A stretch of DNA of 64,000 nt, taken from Rugalucina vietnamica (Eukaryota; Mollusca; Bivalvia; Lucinida; Lucinidae). Under the pieces are notes generated by a model. That model searched no databases and was not told the origin of the DNA. It worked only from the letters and a program-made list of their open reading frames with translations. The DNA lies in contig OZ024873.1 of NCBI GenBank assembly GCA_964017185.1, positions 51,694,760 through 51,758,759 on the forward strand, read 5' to 3'. Made by a program: the position numbers and the translations under genes. Below are positions 53,721 through 63,999 of the stretch, one piece after another. How positions within the stretch are numbered: position 1 is the stretch's first letter; each line of letters starts with the position of its first letter.

Positions 53721-54441
53721 GGAAGGCCCGTCTTGCACTATTTTTCAATTTCTTCAATTGGTAAATGTTACATGCATTTCTAATCGAACCCAGACCGGAC
53801 TGCTCATTCTACGATAAACACTTTTCTGTGAGAATTCTGACCAATTCTGATAGTGTATCAAACTGTCCACATGCATGTATAAATGAAACTGCAGGAACTA
53901 TACTGAAAACATAACGGTTTGAATACTTTTGATGTATTTCAATACATCATAGCTAATTTAATTCAAATCAGCACATCAGCAAACGACTGTCAAGTTTCTA
54001 AATGGTATGGTCGCACACGGGCAAAGACACTGCCTAAACACTGAAAAATGTTATCAAATACATAAAATCAACATTAGCATTTGCTTAACAACGATCAAAA
54101 CTGGTGTACAAAAAACAAAAATCAGCAATTCAGCATTTCAGCGTTTTAGTATATTTCCGCTGATCAGTCAGTTGCTGAATTCAGCAGATAATTCAGCGTT
54201 TTAGTCTGTCCCCTAAAATGGTCTGGACCATTTTAGATGATGTACAGCCGTCTTAAAGCAATCACTCACTGTATTCATGGCTGCATGGCTTTTCTCGCTA
54301 TTGTTTTATACTAGCTGCAATATGTCACTGCGTTTTATACCTATATCTCCAATAGCTGCGTTACACTAGATATCCCAATGTGCTGCGTTTTCCTATATAT
54401 TATATATTGCTGCGTAAAACTACTGCGTTTTATCCCGGGCC

Positions 54442-54607
54442 TGATAAAAGTACTATATGTCCATGGGGCAGAAGTGTTTGCGAAAACGAAATAACCTGGA
54501 TTCCTTATGTTACTTTCATTCAGTAAATGTTCAATTTCTGCATTGACTGCACCTATCCATTTCATCTATCAGTCAGTAGAGTAAACGCTATAGGAGAAAA
54601 CTCGAAT
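54442..54607 (+). repeat. 166-bp direct repeat, right copy
   Basis: Identical to 48635-48800. The right flank continues to 54790 and is the inverted counterpart of 48370-48500 (shared TATAAGCTACACAGTGTGAA and reverse complement). The right copy therefore carries the full palindrome arm, and the left copy is the extra one. Confidence 0.9.
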
Positions 54608-54797
54608 TTCTCATCTCAACTTCGGACAGAATTTCATTGTGTGTCACCCATTCCGTGCCACATGTTTCTCAGCTGTGAGTATGGAAACAATTACTTCAGT
54701 GAGTTATGAATGCAAACGAAAGCCTACTAAAATGGGTGACAATACCACATGAGTTCACACTGTGTAGCTTATACAAAAATTTCCACTCTTTAAAATA

Positions 54798-55249
54798 CAG
54801 TAATTTATCCGGTTTCGAATCTTATCCAGTTCCGAATCAAGTGGTCGTATCGTCACGAACTACACAGCAGCTGTTCAATTAAAAAACAAATATTTTGTAT
54901 GGTCATGAAGTCTATCTTTTTCTCTTCCTCTGCACGAAGTCAGATTTTGAAAACTTATCTGCATGCTAAAAATAAATCTGTTCTTCGAGATGACCTGTCG
55001 AAGTAGAATGTATATTGCACTTGTGTAATTATCCGCAAGGTGCAGGTTTCCGCAAAATGAATGAACCTTGAACATTATTTTTTTACACTTTTGGTTCCAA
55101 CATGCGTTCCAACATTAATTATAACACACCAGGAAAACTGAACTTCATTTATTGATTTTCTGTTGCGTAGGAGCTTGTTAATTTTATCTACCAATTTAGC
55201 TAGTTTCGGGTCAGTAAAAAAAAGTGACCCGGAACTGGATAATTTACTG
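54798..55249. mobile_element. Tc1/mariner-like MITE
   Basis: CAGTAATTTATCCGGTTTCG at the left is mirrored by CCGGAACTGGATAATTTACTG at the right, flanked on both sides by TA (54796-54797, 55250-55251). CAGT ends with a TA duplication are typical of Tc1/mariner. 452 bp with no transposase. Confidence 0.7.
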
Positions 55250-55371
55250 TACTGATTTCTAAATATAATAACTGTTTTATGATGCTCAACCGAAATTGTC
55301 ATTTTTTCTTCTTCTGAGAATCTTAGCTAATTGCTATGGTTGGATGTAAATATCATTTCAGAGGCACTAAT

Positions 55372-55700
55372 GATTTGATTCATTGAATTGATGCTTAACG
55401 TCCCCGTCAACAGCCATGGTCATTTCGGGACGTTGCCTCCATTTTATGTGACTTTTACCCAACATTAGGATGTCATGACACGCAAAATGTGCTTGAAAAA
55501 TAACCACCCAAGTAAACCAAAAAGGCTTATATGTATATATGGCTCGACTTCAAAGCACTTTTCCTGGCCAGGCTCAGGCCTGAGGGGTTGATCCACTGAT
55601 TAGATTGTAAGTCAGTAGCGTATAAGCTTTGCCTGGAGGCACAAGCAGTGACGTCCATCTTTTTCTTTAGACCCCAAGGGCGGGGCTTGGCACTTACGCA
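55372..55700 (-). repeat. SINE-like interspersed repeat (family 3)
   Basis: Shares TGCTTAACGTCC..GTCAACAGC, ACCACCCAA and GGCTTATATGTAT with the copy at 56490; ends in GAATTGATG. No clear tRNA head. Confidence 0.55.
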
Positions 55701-56080
55701 ACTCAACCTGATCAGCAGTAAATAAATTACCATGTTAAACGACACAAGTGTGATAACAGCCTAAAACACACCCGATTTCTACACATTCCTGTCGGCTTCT
55801 GGTACATCTTCATCACGTTGAGAGTGACGATAATTCCCTGACCTCGTGTTTACATCACAGATGTATGATTCTAATGCACTCGAGAATGTTACGCGACGTC
55901 TTATTGGATAACGTCAAAAATTTGCGACAGTATATTCTGCGATGTACCGTCGGAAACCTAACGTCATGAGCAACGTCGCTTCTGATTGGTTAACGTCGTG
56001 GTTATACGTCGCTCGTCACGCTCACATTTCGTGAAAAACAAAGCATTTTTCGATGTTTATAGTTAAAAAGTACATTAGAA

Positions 56081-56205
56081 TGGGGTTAACAATATTCAAA
56101 TTTTTCATTTGGGGTGGTATAACGCGTCGCCATAAAACAAAATTTCCGACCGTATATCCGACGATATACCGCCCCAAATGAAAAATTTGAATACAGTTAT
56201 CCCCT
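56081..56205. repeat. Inverted repeat, ~40-bp arms
   Basis: ATTCAAATTTTTCATTTGGG then GTGGTATA is mirrored by ATATACCGCCCCAAATG and onward, with a ~45-bp loop. The arms are flanked by GGGGTTAAC and GTTATCCCC. Confidence 0.75.
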
Positions 56206-56324
56206 AAATATATGTAAGCCACTGTGCACATTTTTTTTCTGATTTTTTTTTAGATTTTTTCCCTTGAAAAACAGATATAAATAATCTTACGAATATGAAA
56301 TAGTTTGAAAAATTCCCACGTCCC

Positions 56325-56400
56325 TGAGGGGATTCGAACCCGGATCGCCGGGGTAGAAAATCCAATGCTCTAAGCCACTGAGCTCTGACGCAGTATATCG
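56325..56400 (-). other. tRNA-like pseudogene or SINE head
   Basis: Minus strand reads AGCTCAGTGGCTTAGAGC and GGGTTCGAATCCCC with correct A/B-box spacing. The 5' end does not pair with GGGACG at the 3' end, so it is not an intact tRNA gene. Confidence 0.55.
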
Positions 56401-56489
56401 GAGATTGTGCTTAGAGGATGCATTTTTCATTGTATTGAATAGCGGTGCTATTTATAGAAGCTATGTTCAATCTCGAATGAATGAAGATT

Positions 56490-56745
56490 TGTTTGTTTGT
56501 TTGAATTGATGCTTTACGTCCCAGTCAACAGCAATGGTCATAAATATAACCACCCAACTAAGCCAATAAGGCTTATATGTATGGATGGTTGACTAAACCA
56601 CTTTTCCTGGGCAGGTTCAGAGCGGTTAACAAGTAATCAGATGGTCGGTCAGTCAGTAGATTAGAAGCTTTGCCTTGAGGCACAAGCAGGCCATCTATTT
56701 CTCCTGGGTCCCAATGGGCAGATGCAATGGGACATAACACATTTC
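56490..56745 (-). repeat. SINE-like interspersed repeat (family 3)
   Basis: (GTTT)n-flanked TTGAATTGATGCTTTACGTC, then AACCACCCAACTAAGCC and CACTTTTCCTGGGCAGG. Second copy of the repeat at 55372. Confidence 0.55.
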
Positions 56746-56940
56746 GAGAAAGTAATCATTTATGATTACAAGAAAGTCATTTTTATGACTATATGACTCA
56801 ACTGGTCCATTTCCGACGAGCCTCCATCTTACGAATATGAAAATTCGTAAATAAAAGATGCATAGTTTGAAAAAATCCCACTCGTAATTGACTTCAAGTT
56901 GTCACCTCTTTGGGAAATAGCTCACGGTTTATCACATATT

Positions 56941-57176
56941 TGAGCCACCGCATCAGAAAACCAACAATCAGCATACACGAAAACAAAGACGCAGATCAGC
57001 TGTGCAGTAACTGCACAGCTGACCAGCGCCTTTGTTTTCGCTACATGGACAGTAAATCCCGCTTCTACTTAAATCCGAAATTTCAAGCATCTTGTCTGCT
57101 TCTGTGACTGTACAGGTCTGTTTGTGTCGGACCTTGTCGGAAACCCAGATTGTTGGTTTTCTCACGCGAAGGCTCA
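56941..57176 (-). repeat. Palindromic family A copy
   Basis: Orientation B; hairpin 56979-57042 with CTGTGCAGT/ACTGCACAG, fully paired core. Confidence 0.87.
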
Positions 57177-57239
57177 AATTTTCCAGTGTGATACAGGCTG
57201 TTGCATCGTTATGAAACTGGGTCCAGGGTACAAATTAAT

Positions 57240-57438
57240 TGAGCTGCGAGGCAAGAATACCGGTCCTCCGGGTTTCCGACCACGTCCGACACAGACCAAG
57301 CTGTACAGTTACAGAATGAAATTTCGGATTTAAGAAGTAGAGGAATTGCACTATCCGTGTAGCGAAAACAACTGCACAACTGATCTGTGCCTTTGTTTTC
57401 GCATAGGCAAAAATCCGGTTTTCTAATGACGCGGCTCA
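57240..57438 (+). repeat. Palindromic family A copy, hairpin partly deleted
   Basis: Orientation A, 199 bp; GCGAAAACAACTGCACAACTG shows that one hairpin arm was lost. Confidence 0.8.
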
Positions 57439-57683
57439 AAATAAGTTTCTGTTTATATCACAGAAACGGCTCTTTTAGACTTTAAAATGAGTTTCTAACT
57501 TCTAAACTTGTGCAGAAATATGACTGAGGTTAAGAACAAACAAAACACAAGTATAAGAAAATAAATCATTATTGAGGTATTTTTCAACTTAACGACAACA
57601 ATAACATTATGTATAAAACATACAACACATACAATCGACATAATGAATTATATATATATATAGTAAGAACATCACGAAACATT

Positions 57684-57920
57684 TGAGCCGCCTCATGGGA
57701 AAACCAACAATCTGCATATGCGAAAACAAAGACGCAGATCAGCTTCGCGGTAACCGCGAAGCCGATCAGCGCCTTTGTTTTCGCTACTCGGATAGTACAA
57801 TTTCTCTTCTACTTAAATCCGAAATTTCAAGCTTCTAGCTCTTTTCTGTGTTTGTACAGGTCAGTTTGTGTCGGACCTGTTCGGAAACCACATTGTTGGT
57901 TTTCCCACGAGGCGGCTCCA
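57684..57920 (-). repeat. Palindromic family A copy, near consensus
   Basis: Orientation B, hairpin 57720-57785 (CTTCGCGGT/ACCGCGAAG). Confidence 0.88.
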
Positions 57921-57965
57921 TTTTCTTTTTCCAAACCCCTTCTTACATGAAGTGCGTTAAACTAG

Positions 57966-58184
57966 TTTTGTTTGTTTGTTTGTTTGTGTTGAGGCTTAAC
58001 GTCCCAGTCAACAATTTTTCAGTCATGTCGGGACGGAGCCAACGCTTCCTGGGTTTAACCAGTACTGTAGGGAGTTAATGTGCCTTGCTCAAGGACACAA
58101 CACGGTGACGCTTGTGGGGATCGAACCCAGGACCTCTCGATTCGGAGTTCGACGCTCTACCACTACGCCACCGCGCTCCCTACC
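57966..58184 (-). mobile_element. Full-length tRNA-derived SINE with 12-bp target duplication
   Basis: GCGTTAAACTAG flanks both sides (57954-57965, 58185-58196). The minus-strand head GGGAGCGCGGTGGCGTAGTG and GGTTCGATCCCC are tRNA A- and B-box like, with a CTCCGAA anticodon-like loop. The body contains CCTTGAGCAAGGCAC and the tail is (ACAA)n. Confidence 0.85.
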
Positions 58185-58274
58185 GCGTTAAACTAGTAGT
58201 TTATATATTTATGAAATAAACTTAAAATCAAAGTCTTGCTCCACCCTGACTAAATAAAACATGTTTATTTTAAA

Positions 58275-58349
58275 TGAGCCGCCTCGTGGGAAAACCAACA
58301 ATGTGGTTTCCGAACAGGTCTGACACAAACAGACCAGTACAGGCACAGA
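58275..58349 (+). repeat. Family A copy cut by the Helentron
   Basis: Orientation A; sequence is consensus up to GGCACAGA, then stops at the Helentron 3' terminus. The other half should lie beyond the right edge of the window. Confidence 0.82.
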
Positions 58350-60001
58350 CCAGAGGACCAAAGGTCCTGATATCGCTCACCTGAGTAATTCATTGCATAA
58401 GATAAAATGCATATAGCTGATTTCTAACAGTAAAGCTGTAACAATGGTCTTTGTTCACTGAGTTCAACTTTTCTATGATCCCCTCCTTGAGTAGATAGAC
58501 TAGCAAATCATACACAGTAGCCTATTCGGCAAGCTATAAGCCTAATAAGACTGCAAAAGGAATGCCAGTGAAAAGAACTAATTTTTGTCATCCAATAAAA
58601 TTTTATTTATTCAATTACATTAAACACATACCTTAATAATTCATAAGCCAAGCAGTAAAAACATAAAGAAAGACTATTGGAATCTAATACCCACATTTCA
58701 AAAGTTGAAAAAAAAAATTTAAATAGAAACAAACAAACATAAAAATGAAACTTAATATATCATGAATGCTTATATATCTAATACCTTTGATGAAGAAATA
58801 ATGAGACTGTGTTTATAACATTAAAACCTCTGAAGAAGTGTAAGCTTTGCAAGCTTTGCATTACATTTCTGTTACTTAAATAGATACCTTGTAAAAGCCA
58901 TCATTGTGGTACATTTAAAGCTACAAATTACAACAATGTACAACAAATTGAAAACAGGTTAAATGATGTCAAATTATAATTGTACATAACATTCATAAAT
59001 TCATAAACAAATCAAGATAATACACTTGTACTAACAGTATAAATTGTACATGTATTTTCATTCCTTTTTCATTCTTTTTTATTCTATCTATCATTTTCTA
59101 AATATCTTATGTTTGTTTACATTTATATACACATACGAAACAATCAACATATTTAGTCAAAAAGTGGATACATTTCAATCAACATCAAAATAAGCTCTAT
59201 GCATGTAAATACATGTGTATTGCAAAAAGAGAGAATCTGTACATAGCTCAAAACCATATTTTAATATCCAGATTGTTTAAAATCATAAAACAATACATCT
59301 ACTCAATGCTCATCTCTGTGCAAAAGTATCTTATTTGCAACAATATACATTCATAAGCTTAGCTCTTTGTCAATCACTCAACAAACTATATAGCAGCACC
59401 ACTCTTGCTTCATACAAACTACAAATGTACCACTATAATAAAACTTTTACAATGCATCTAGATGTTTCTTTTCCTTGAAATTAAATTCATTACATTCTGT
59501 ATATTTGCAGAGTCCATTTTTCTCCAACATTATAGTCGCAGTCTCTTTATTTCTAAAACCTATATGAGATACATGTGGGTTTATAGATTTTTTTACAAAC
59601 ATTATATATAACTGCAATTACAAAGTAACTACAGGAAATTCAAAGAATTGCATTTTACCATATTCTAACAAAAATAATGTGGCTTGATATACATATGTCA
59701 GCCATAAAAATAGTATTTAATTCCTGTAACAACTTGCATTTTAATGATGAAAGAACCATTTTTCTTAGTTTTTATTCAGGTTAAGGCTTAATGTCCCAGT
59801 CAACAATTTTTCAGTAAGTCAAGTTAGAACTACTTTCTGAGTTCTTTACCAATACTCCTGGGAGTAAAGCGATTTTCTCTCTGGATCCAATGGTGTATCA
59901 CAGAGCCTCAACACTCCTAGAAAAGCTAGTGAATTAATATCAATGCAAATACAGGATAACATCAATAATTAATAAGCATGATTGAATGCTACATTTACAA
60001 T

Positions 60002-60044
<43 letters not shown>

Positions 60045-60495
60045 AAATGGTGGCAACCCCAATATTAGCTGAACCACCTCATTAATATCTAGTGGGGTTA
60101 CGCCTGCAATTGTTTACTCTGATTTGCACTTTTTTGCATATTCAAAGGACATGGATTCTCAATTCTACTGTGTCATGATAAACAACTTGGATGATTTTAA
60201 GAGATAAAGAGATTAATCTAAATCAAACAGCAATTTTATATGAATCAAGTAATAATTGTGGCAGCTAATCTTAGTAAATAAAAATAAAACTGAGACCCTT
60301 TAAGAGCAGTGAGCAATTTAATGTGAAAAGTGATGGGCAAAAATATTAAGCTCATTACAAATTCTGCTTTGCAGCTTTGTTTCGTTGTGAAGTTGTCATT
60401 ATACAAACAACATTATTTGTGTCAAGAATGGGCCATGTCTTTGCACTGATTTCTTTTGTACTTCATTCATCTTTTGCATCACATCATTTGAATAT
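58350..60495 (-). mobile_element. Helentron 3' noncoding region and 3' terminus
   Basis: AT-rich DNA without convincing ORFs between the stop codon of the Rep-Hel-EN protein and a sharp junction where a family A repeat (58275-58349) is cut. The minus-strand end reads CTCAGGTGAGCGATATC followed by a hairpin of AGGACC and GGTCCT around a 3-nt loop (58354-58368). A subterminal CTCAGGTGAGC and a terminal hairpin are Helentron hallmarks. Contains a 38-nt A-tract at 60005-60042, a SINE fragment near 59775 and AATAAA on the minus strand near 58600. Confidence 0.75.
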
Positions 60496-63400
60496 CTATT
60501 TGCCTAAGGCACAATATATAAGTTTATGATCAGACCAATAGGCCTCAATAACATCACTATACCCTTCAGAATTTGAAAAAATCAAGTCTAGCATTGATCC
60601 AGTGTCAGTTGTACATTGATTGATTTGCTGCATACACCCAAATAATGTTTCTACAAAATCCACAAACCCTGTATTGGCACCATCTACCTGTATGTTGAAG
60701 TCACCTAATATGACTAATTTAGCATTCAGATCAATAACTGGCCTGAGATGACAGTGAATATCCTCTCTAAAATCAGTCTGTGAACTTTTGGGATATCTGT
60801 ACAATACAACAACTTGAACATAACTTCTTTGAACGTTGAATATGTCAGCCAATATAAATTCAAATGACTTACATTGCATTTTCAAAAATTTCTGAATCTG
60901 CAAGTACTCCTTTACATACAATGCAAGTCCATGATATGGTCTGTTGTTTGTCTCTTTTACTGTGTCATCAAGTCTAATAAGTTTGAACCGTTTCAGGGCA
61001 AAATGGACATTTTCATCCCTACTACATAACCTTGTCTCAGCAAATCCAATGACATCTGCTGCCAACACATTTGGTTCAAATTCAACATCCTTAAAATGCT
61101 TATGTAAGGATCTAGCATTGTTGAATGCTATTTTGGTTTTGCCAGGATCAATTTTATACAGTGGAACATAACACAGCTCTAAGGACGCTTCTGTGCGTAG
61201 CCTTTGCATCTCTATATTCACATCATCATCTAGTGCGATAGCAGCTTCATTCATATTCAGTATATATAAATCTTCCAGCTTTTTCACTCTACTAAATGCA
61301 ACATAGTGAACATGTGGTATTTTCTTTGTCTGTGTCTGGGACAAATCAACGACTACCTTGTCAACTGTTGCACCTTCAGCTTTCCATACTGTTTTACCTG
61401 AAGCTGGTGTAACTGGGAACTGGCTTCTCTGAAATGTCTTGTAGTTCACTATAAATGTTCGTTGTGTTTCAAATACAGGTGTCCAGTCTGAATGAATGCT
61501 TGCATTGTAGAATTTTTTGTTTTTCTCACGTGTTGCTCTACCAACCCGAGGGTCATCAAACAATACCCAAATAATGCTAGGACGGTTAGTTCCTTCCATC
61601 CACCTGAAGTCAATGTGTTTTACCACACCAGTAGCACCATTAGTTAAACCATCTTCTACATCTACATTAGCTGTATGAACAATAATCATTCCAACAACTA
61701 CTGTCAATGATTTTTTTAGCTGGCCTGTTTGTCCGTACTCTTTTGGGAGTTTATCAATCAAGGACTGGTGCATGCTGGCAGGAATGTTTGCAGAGACAAC
61801 ACTGTCATGGCATGGTATGACAATCTTTTCTCCTGGCAGCTGATTCAAAATAGTGTCATTGTGTTGGTCTACAAAACAATTCTGTGCAAACAAATGAAGG
61901 GCATCCTTTGGATAGTCACCAGTTTCACGGTCAACAACACGTGTCTGCAGCTTTTGTTTGTCTTCCTCTGTCATTTCATTTAATCGAAGTCGGTTTAATA
62001 ACTGTGCAAATGCTAGATCGTCTTTCTGTCTCATGATATCAACCAATTCATACATTGTAAAGAGCTCTTTCCAAAAGTTTCTTCCCAGTGAAGATGCTCC
62101 CTTTTTCAAATCAAGACTTATCAAGTAATCACCTACTGGCTTAAGCTGATAAAGATCCCCAACAGCGATAACACTTAAACCACCAAAAACTTCTTTTGTT
62201 CCCATCAGCTGCTGTAAGCGAGTGTCAATAAAGCTTAGTGTCATGTTGCCTACCATTGATATTTCATCAATAATGATAATTTTCAGATGTCTGTACTTAA
62301 TTCTGAATGTATTTAACTCATCAGCTGCAAGATGATTGGTGCCCTTTTGATACATTTTCCTGTGGAATGCAGAGCAAATGGTTTGGCCACTAATATTAAA
62401 AGCAGCAAAGCCCATGTAAGCACACAACAGAATTCTCTTATCATCTGGATTTTCTCCATCTTTCAAATTCAATATCCTGAACAGACTTTGATAAAGTGCT
62501 CGAATCACTACTGATTTACCAACACCTGCCCCTCCTGTTAGAAAAGCATAAACTGGTTCATCTTTACATTTAATCCAGTGCACAATGTGGTTAAAGAATT
62601 CTCTTTGTCTCAAATTAAGACTTCTGAGTAGCTGAAAGTATTCATCATCTGGTAATAAAATACCACTTGTTTCAACTGGTGGCACTGAGCAAGTTGACTG
62701 TAATTCTATTCCAATGTCATAATGCCTCTGCTCTACAACTCTGCTTGGGTTAAAGCAAACAAATTTTTCTGATTCTGCTGGCCCTTCTTCTTCTGTCTCT
62801 CTATTTTCTTGCTCAGCATTTGGTGCAATTTGATCATAGTCCCTTTCCTCATTTTCCAGCATTTGTCTTGCAATCTCTAGCTCTTCAGCATGATGCTCAT
62901 ACTCATTTCTTTTGGACACCAGGGATGTCTGCACTGAGTTATACCGAGCTTCATATGTTCCAAAAGAACCTATCAAGTCCTTCTGTTCATTTCGCCAAGG
63001 TACAAAAAGCATAAGCTGCTCTCTAAAGTAATTTTCTGGATCCCTTTTTCTGTTGTATCTTACATACCTTATTATTCTTGGTACTTTTCTTTTCTTGTAT
63101 TTTGTTCCATTTTTTGCTTCAAACAACAGGTCTGAACTTTGACTGTTATTATCATCAAAGCTGTCATCACTTTCATCACCAGAGCTATTGACAAAACTGT
63201 CATCATCATTTTTGTCATCAACTTTCTCTGCAAACTTATTCCCTTTTGGATAAGTAACATCAACCTTAGAGACATAATCAGCTAAACATAATTTCCCAAG
63301 CTGCCTGGGTCTTTTAGAATACCTCTGTATAACATTTTCAGATTCTACATCTGTAGATTCAGCTGGAAGTTCATCAAGAACAGCTTTTGGCTTCAACAGA

Positions 63401-63999
63401 AAAATTCTTTCTTCTGGTATAGATGTGTTGATGAAAACAATATCCCTCGTACATTTTGTCAAAGGAATTTGCAGATCAAGATAAACAGCTTCTTGAGCAC
63501 TGACCTCAACACAGTTAGAAAATACATTCCCAATATGCCTGACTTGTTTTTTTAGGTCAAGATTTCCTCTTCTAGCCTCTTTTGCTGCTGCATCAAGTTG
63601 TGCACTCATACCTCTCTGTGATTTACTTATATAACCAACTATATATGAAGCACAACCGTATGGCTCAAGAACAATCTGAATGTCAAGATTGGCCTTCCAG
63701 GCAAGAAGTATGTTTTCATTAAATGGATTTATTCTCATTTCCTTCACTTTTCGCTTTAAGAAAACCTTTGGTGCTTTCAATGTGCTTCTTATGCAACTAA
63801 TATAATCTTCGAAATCCATTCTAGCAATTTTTTCTAGAAACTCATCAAATGGTATATCTTCATTTTCTTTACACTCATTCATTGATTTTTGAAGCTCTAC
63901 ATTCTTTTTCTTGTACTTGTCAATGTTTTCTTCAAGAGGATACAGCAACATAGTTTTAGGCAATGGTGGTAATGGAAATCCAAACCTACATATTGGTTT
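60496..63999 (-). CDS. Helentron Rep-helicase-endonuclease protein, 3' part (open at window edge)
   Basis: Open frame of 1,155 codons from its first Met, and open further to the window edge, where KPICRFGFPLPP, a Helitron Rep block, is visible. Positions count from that Met. The two-tyrosine Rep motif YIVGYISK is at 107-114. A Rep-helicase linker with Asp/Ser-rich and Glu-rich stretches follows. The PIF1-like helicase has Walker A GGAGVGKS (477-484), Walker B IIDEISM (564-570) and VGDLYQLKPV (601-610). Motif VI HYVAFSRVKK lies near 925. A C-terminal exonuclease-endonuclease-phosphatase domain carries GFAETRL, GDFNIQ and a final SDHKL. The order Rep-Hel-EN is typical of Helentrons (rolling-circle transposons). 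No stop or frameshift is seen, so this copy is young or active. Confidence 0.95.
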   Translation of the reverse strand, partial: KPICRFGFPLPPLPKTMLLYPLEENIDKYKKKNVELQKSMNECKENEDIPFDEFLEKIARMDFEDYISCIRSTLKAPKVFLKRKVKEMRINPFNENILLAWKANLDIQIVLEPYGCASYIVGYISKSQRGMSAQLDAAAKEARRGNLDLKKQVRHIGNVFSNCVEVSAQEAVYLDLQIPLTKCTRDIVFINTSIPEERIFLLKPKAVLDELPAESTDVESENVIQRYSKRPRQLGKLCLADYVSKVDVTYPKGNKFAEKVDDKNDDDSFVNSSGDESDDSFDDNNSQSSDLLFEAKNGTKYKKRKVPRIIRYVRYNRKRDPENYFREQLMLFVPWRNEQKDLIGSFGTYEARYNSVQTSLVSKRNEYEHHAEELEIARQMLENEERDYDQIAPNAEQENRETEEEGPAESEKFVCFNPSRVVEQRHYDIGIELQSTCSVPPVETSGILLPDDEYFQLLRSLNLRQREFFNHIVHWIKCKDEPVYAFLTGGAGVGKSVVIRALYQSLFRILNLKDGENPDDKRILLCAYMGFAAFNISGQTICSAFHRKMYQKGTNHLAADELNTFRIKYRHLKIIIIDEISMVGNMTLSFIDTRLQQLMGTKEVFGGLSVIAVGDLYQLKPVGDYLISLDLKKGASSLGRNFWKELFTMYELVDIMRQKDDLAFAQLLNRLRLNEMTEEDKQKLQTRVVDRETGDYPKDALHLFAQNCFVDQHNDTILNQLPGEKIVIPCHDSVVSANIPASMHQSLIDKLPKEYGQTGQLKKSLTVVVGMIIVHTANVDVEDGLTNGATGVVKHIDFRWMEGTNRPSIIWVLFDDPRVGRATREKNKKFYNASIHSDWTPVFETQRTFIVNYKTFQRSQFPVTPASGKTVWKAEGATVDKVVVDLSQTQTKKIPHVHYVAFSRVKKLEDLYILNMNEAAIALDDDVNIEMQRLRTEASLELCYVPLYKIDPGKTKIAFNNARSLHKHFKDVEFEPNVLAADVIGFAETRLCSRDENVHFALKRFKLIRLDDTVKETNNRPYHGLALYVKEYLQIQKFLKMQCKSFEFILADIFNVQRSYVQVVVLYRYPKSSQTDFREDIHCHLRPVIDLNAKLVILGDFNIQVDGANTGFVDFVETLFGCMQQINQCTTDTGSMLDLIFSNSEGYSDVIEAYWSDHKLIYCALGK

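Larger units (their letters stand above)
52301..54212. mobile_element. 1.9-kb TIR element with 9-bp target duplication
   Basis: Termini GGGACAGACTAAAACGCTGA and reverse complement, with about 100 bp of TIR containing CTGAATTCAGCA and TACTAAAACGCTGAAAT motifs. Flanked by CTAAAATGG at 52292-52300 and 54213-54221. The 9-bp duplication and long TIRs point to a Mutator-like element (inference). The target was itself a hairpin (CATCTAAAATGG and CCATTTTAGATG). The interior holds a LINE tail instead of a transposase. Confidence 0.85.
48810..54441. mobile_element. 5.6-kb segment bounded by ACGCAG-rich terminal inverted repeats
   Basis: The left end GGTATAAAACGCAGTAG and onward (TATACGCAGC, GGAAAACGCAGC) is mirrored at 54290-54437 (GCTGCGTTTTCC, GCTGCGTAAAACTACTG, CGTTTTATCC). 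The inverted repeats reach about 100-150 bp and consist of spaced (A)ACGCAG motifs, as expected of transposase-binding subterminal repeats. No transposase ORF is visible, so it is probably non-autonomous or decayed. Contains LINE debris and the 1.9-kb element at 52301. Confidence 0.65.

Noticed and set aside
56325..56400. Functional tRNA gene
   Set aside because: A/B boxes are present but the acceptor stem does not pair.
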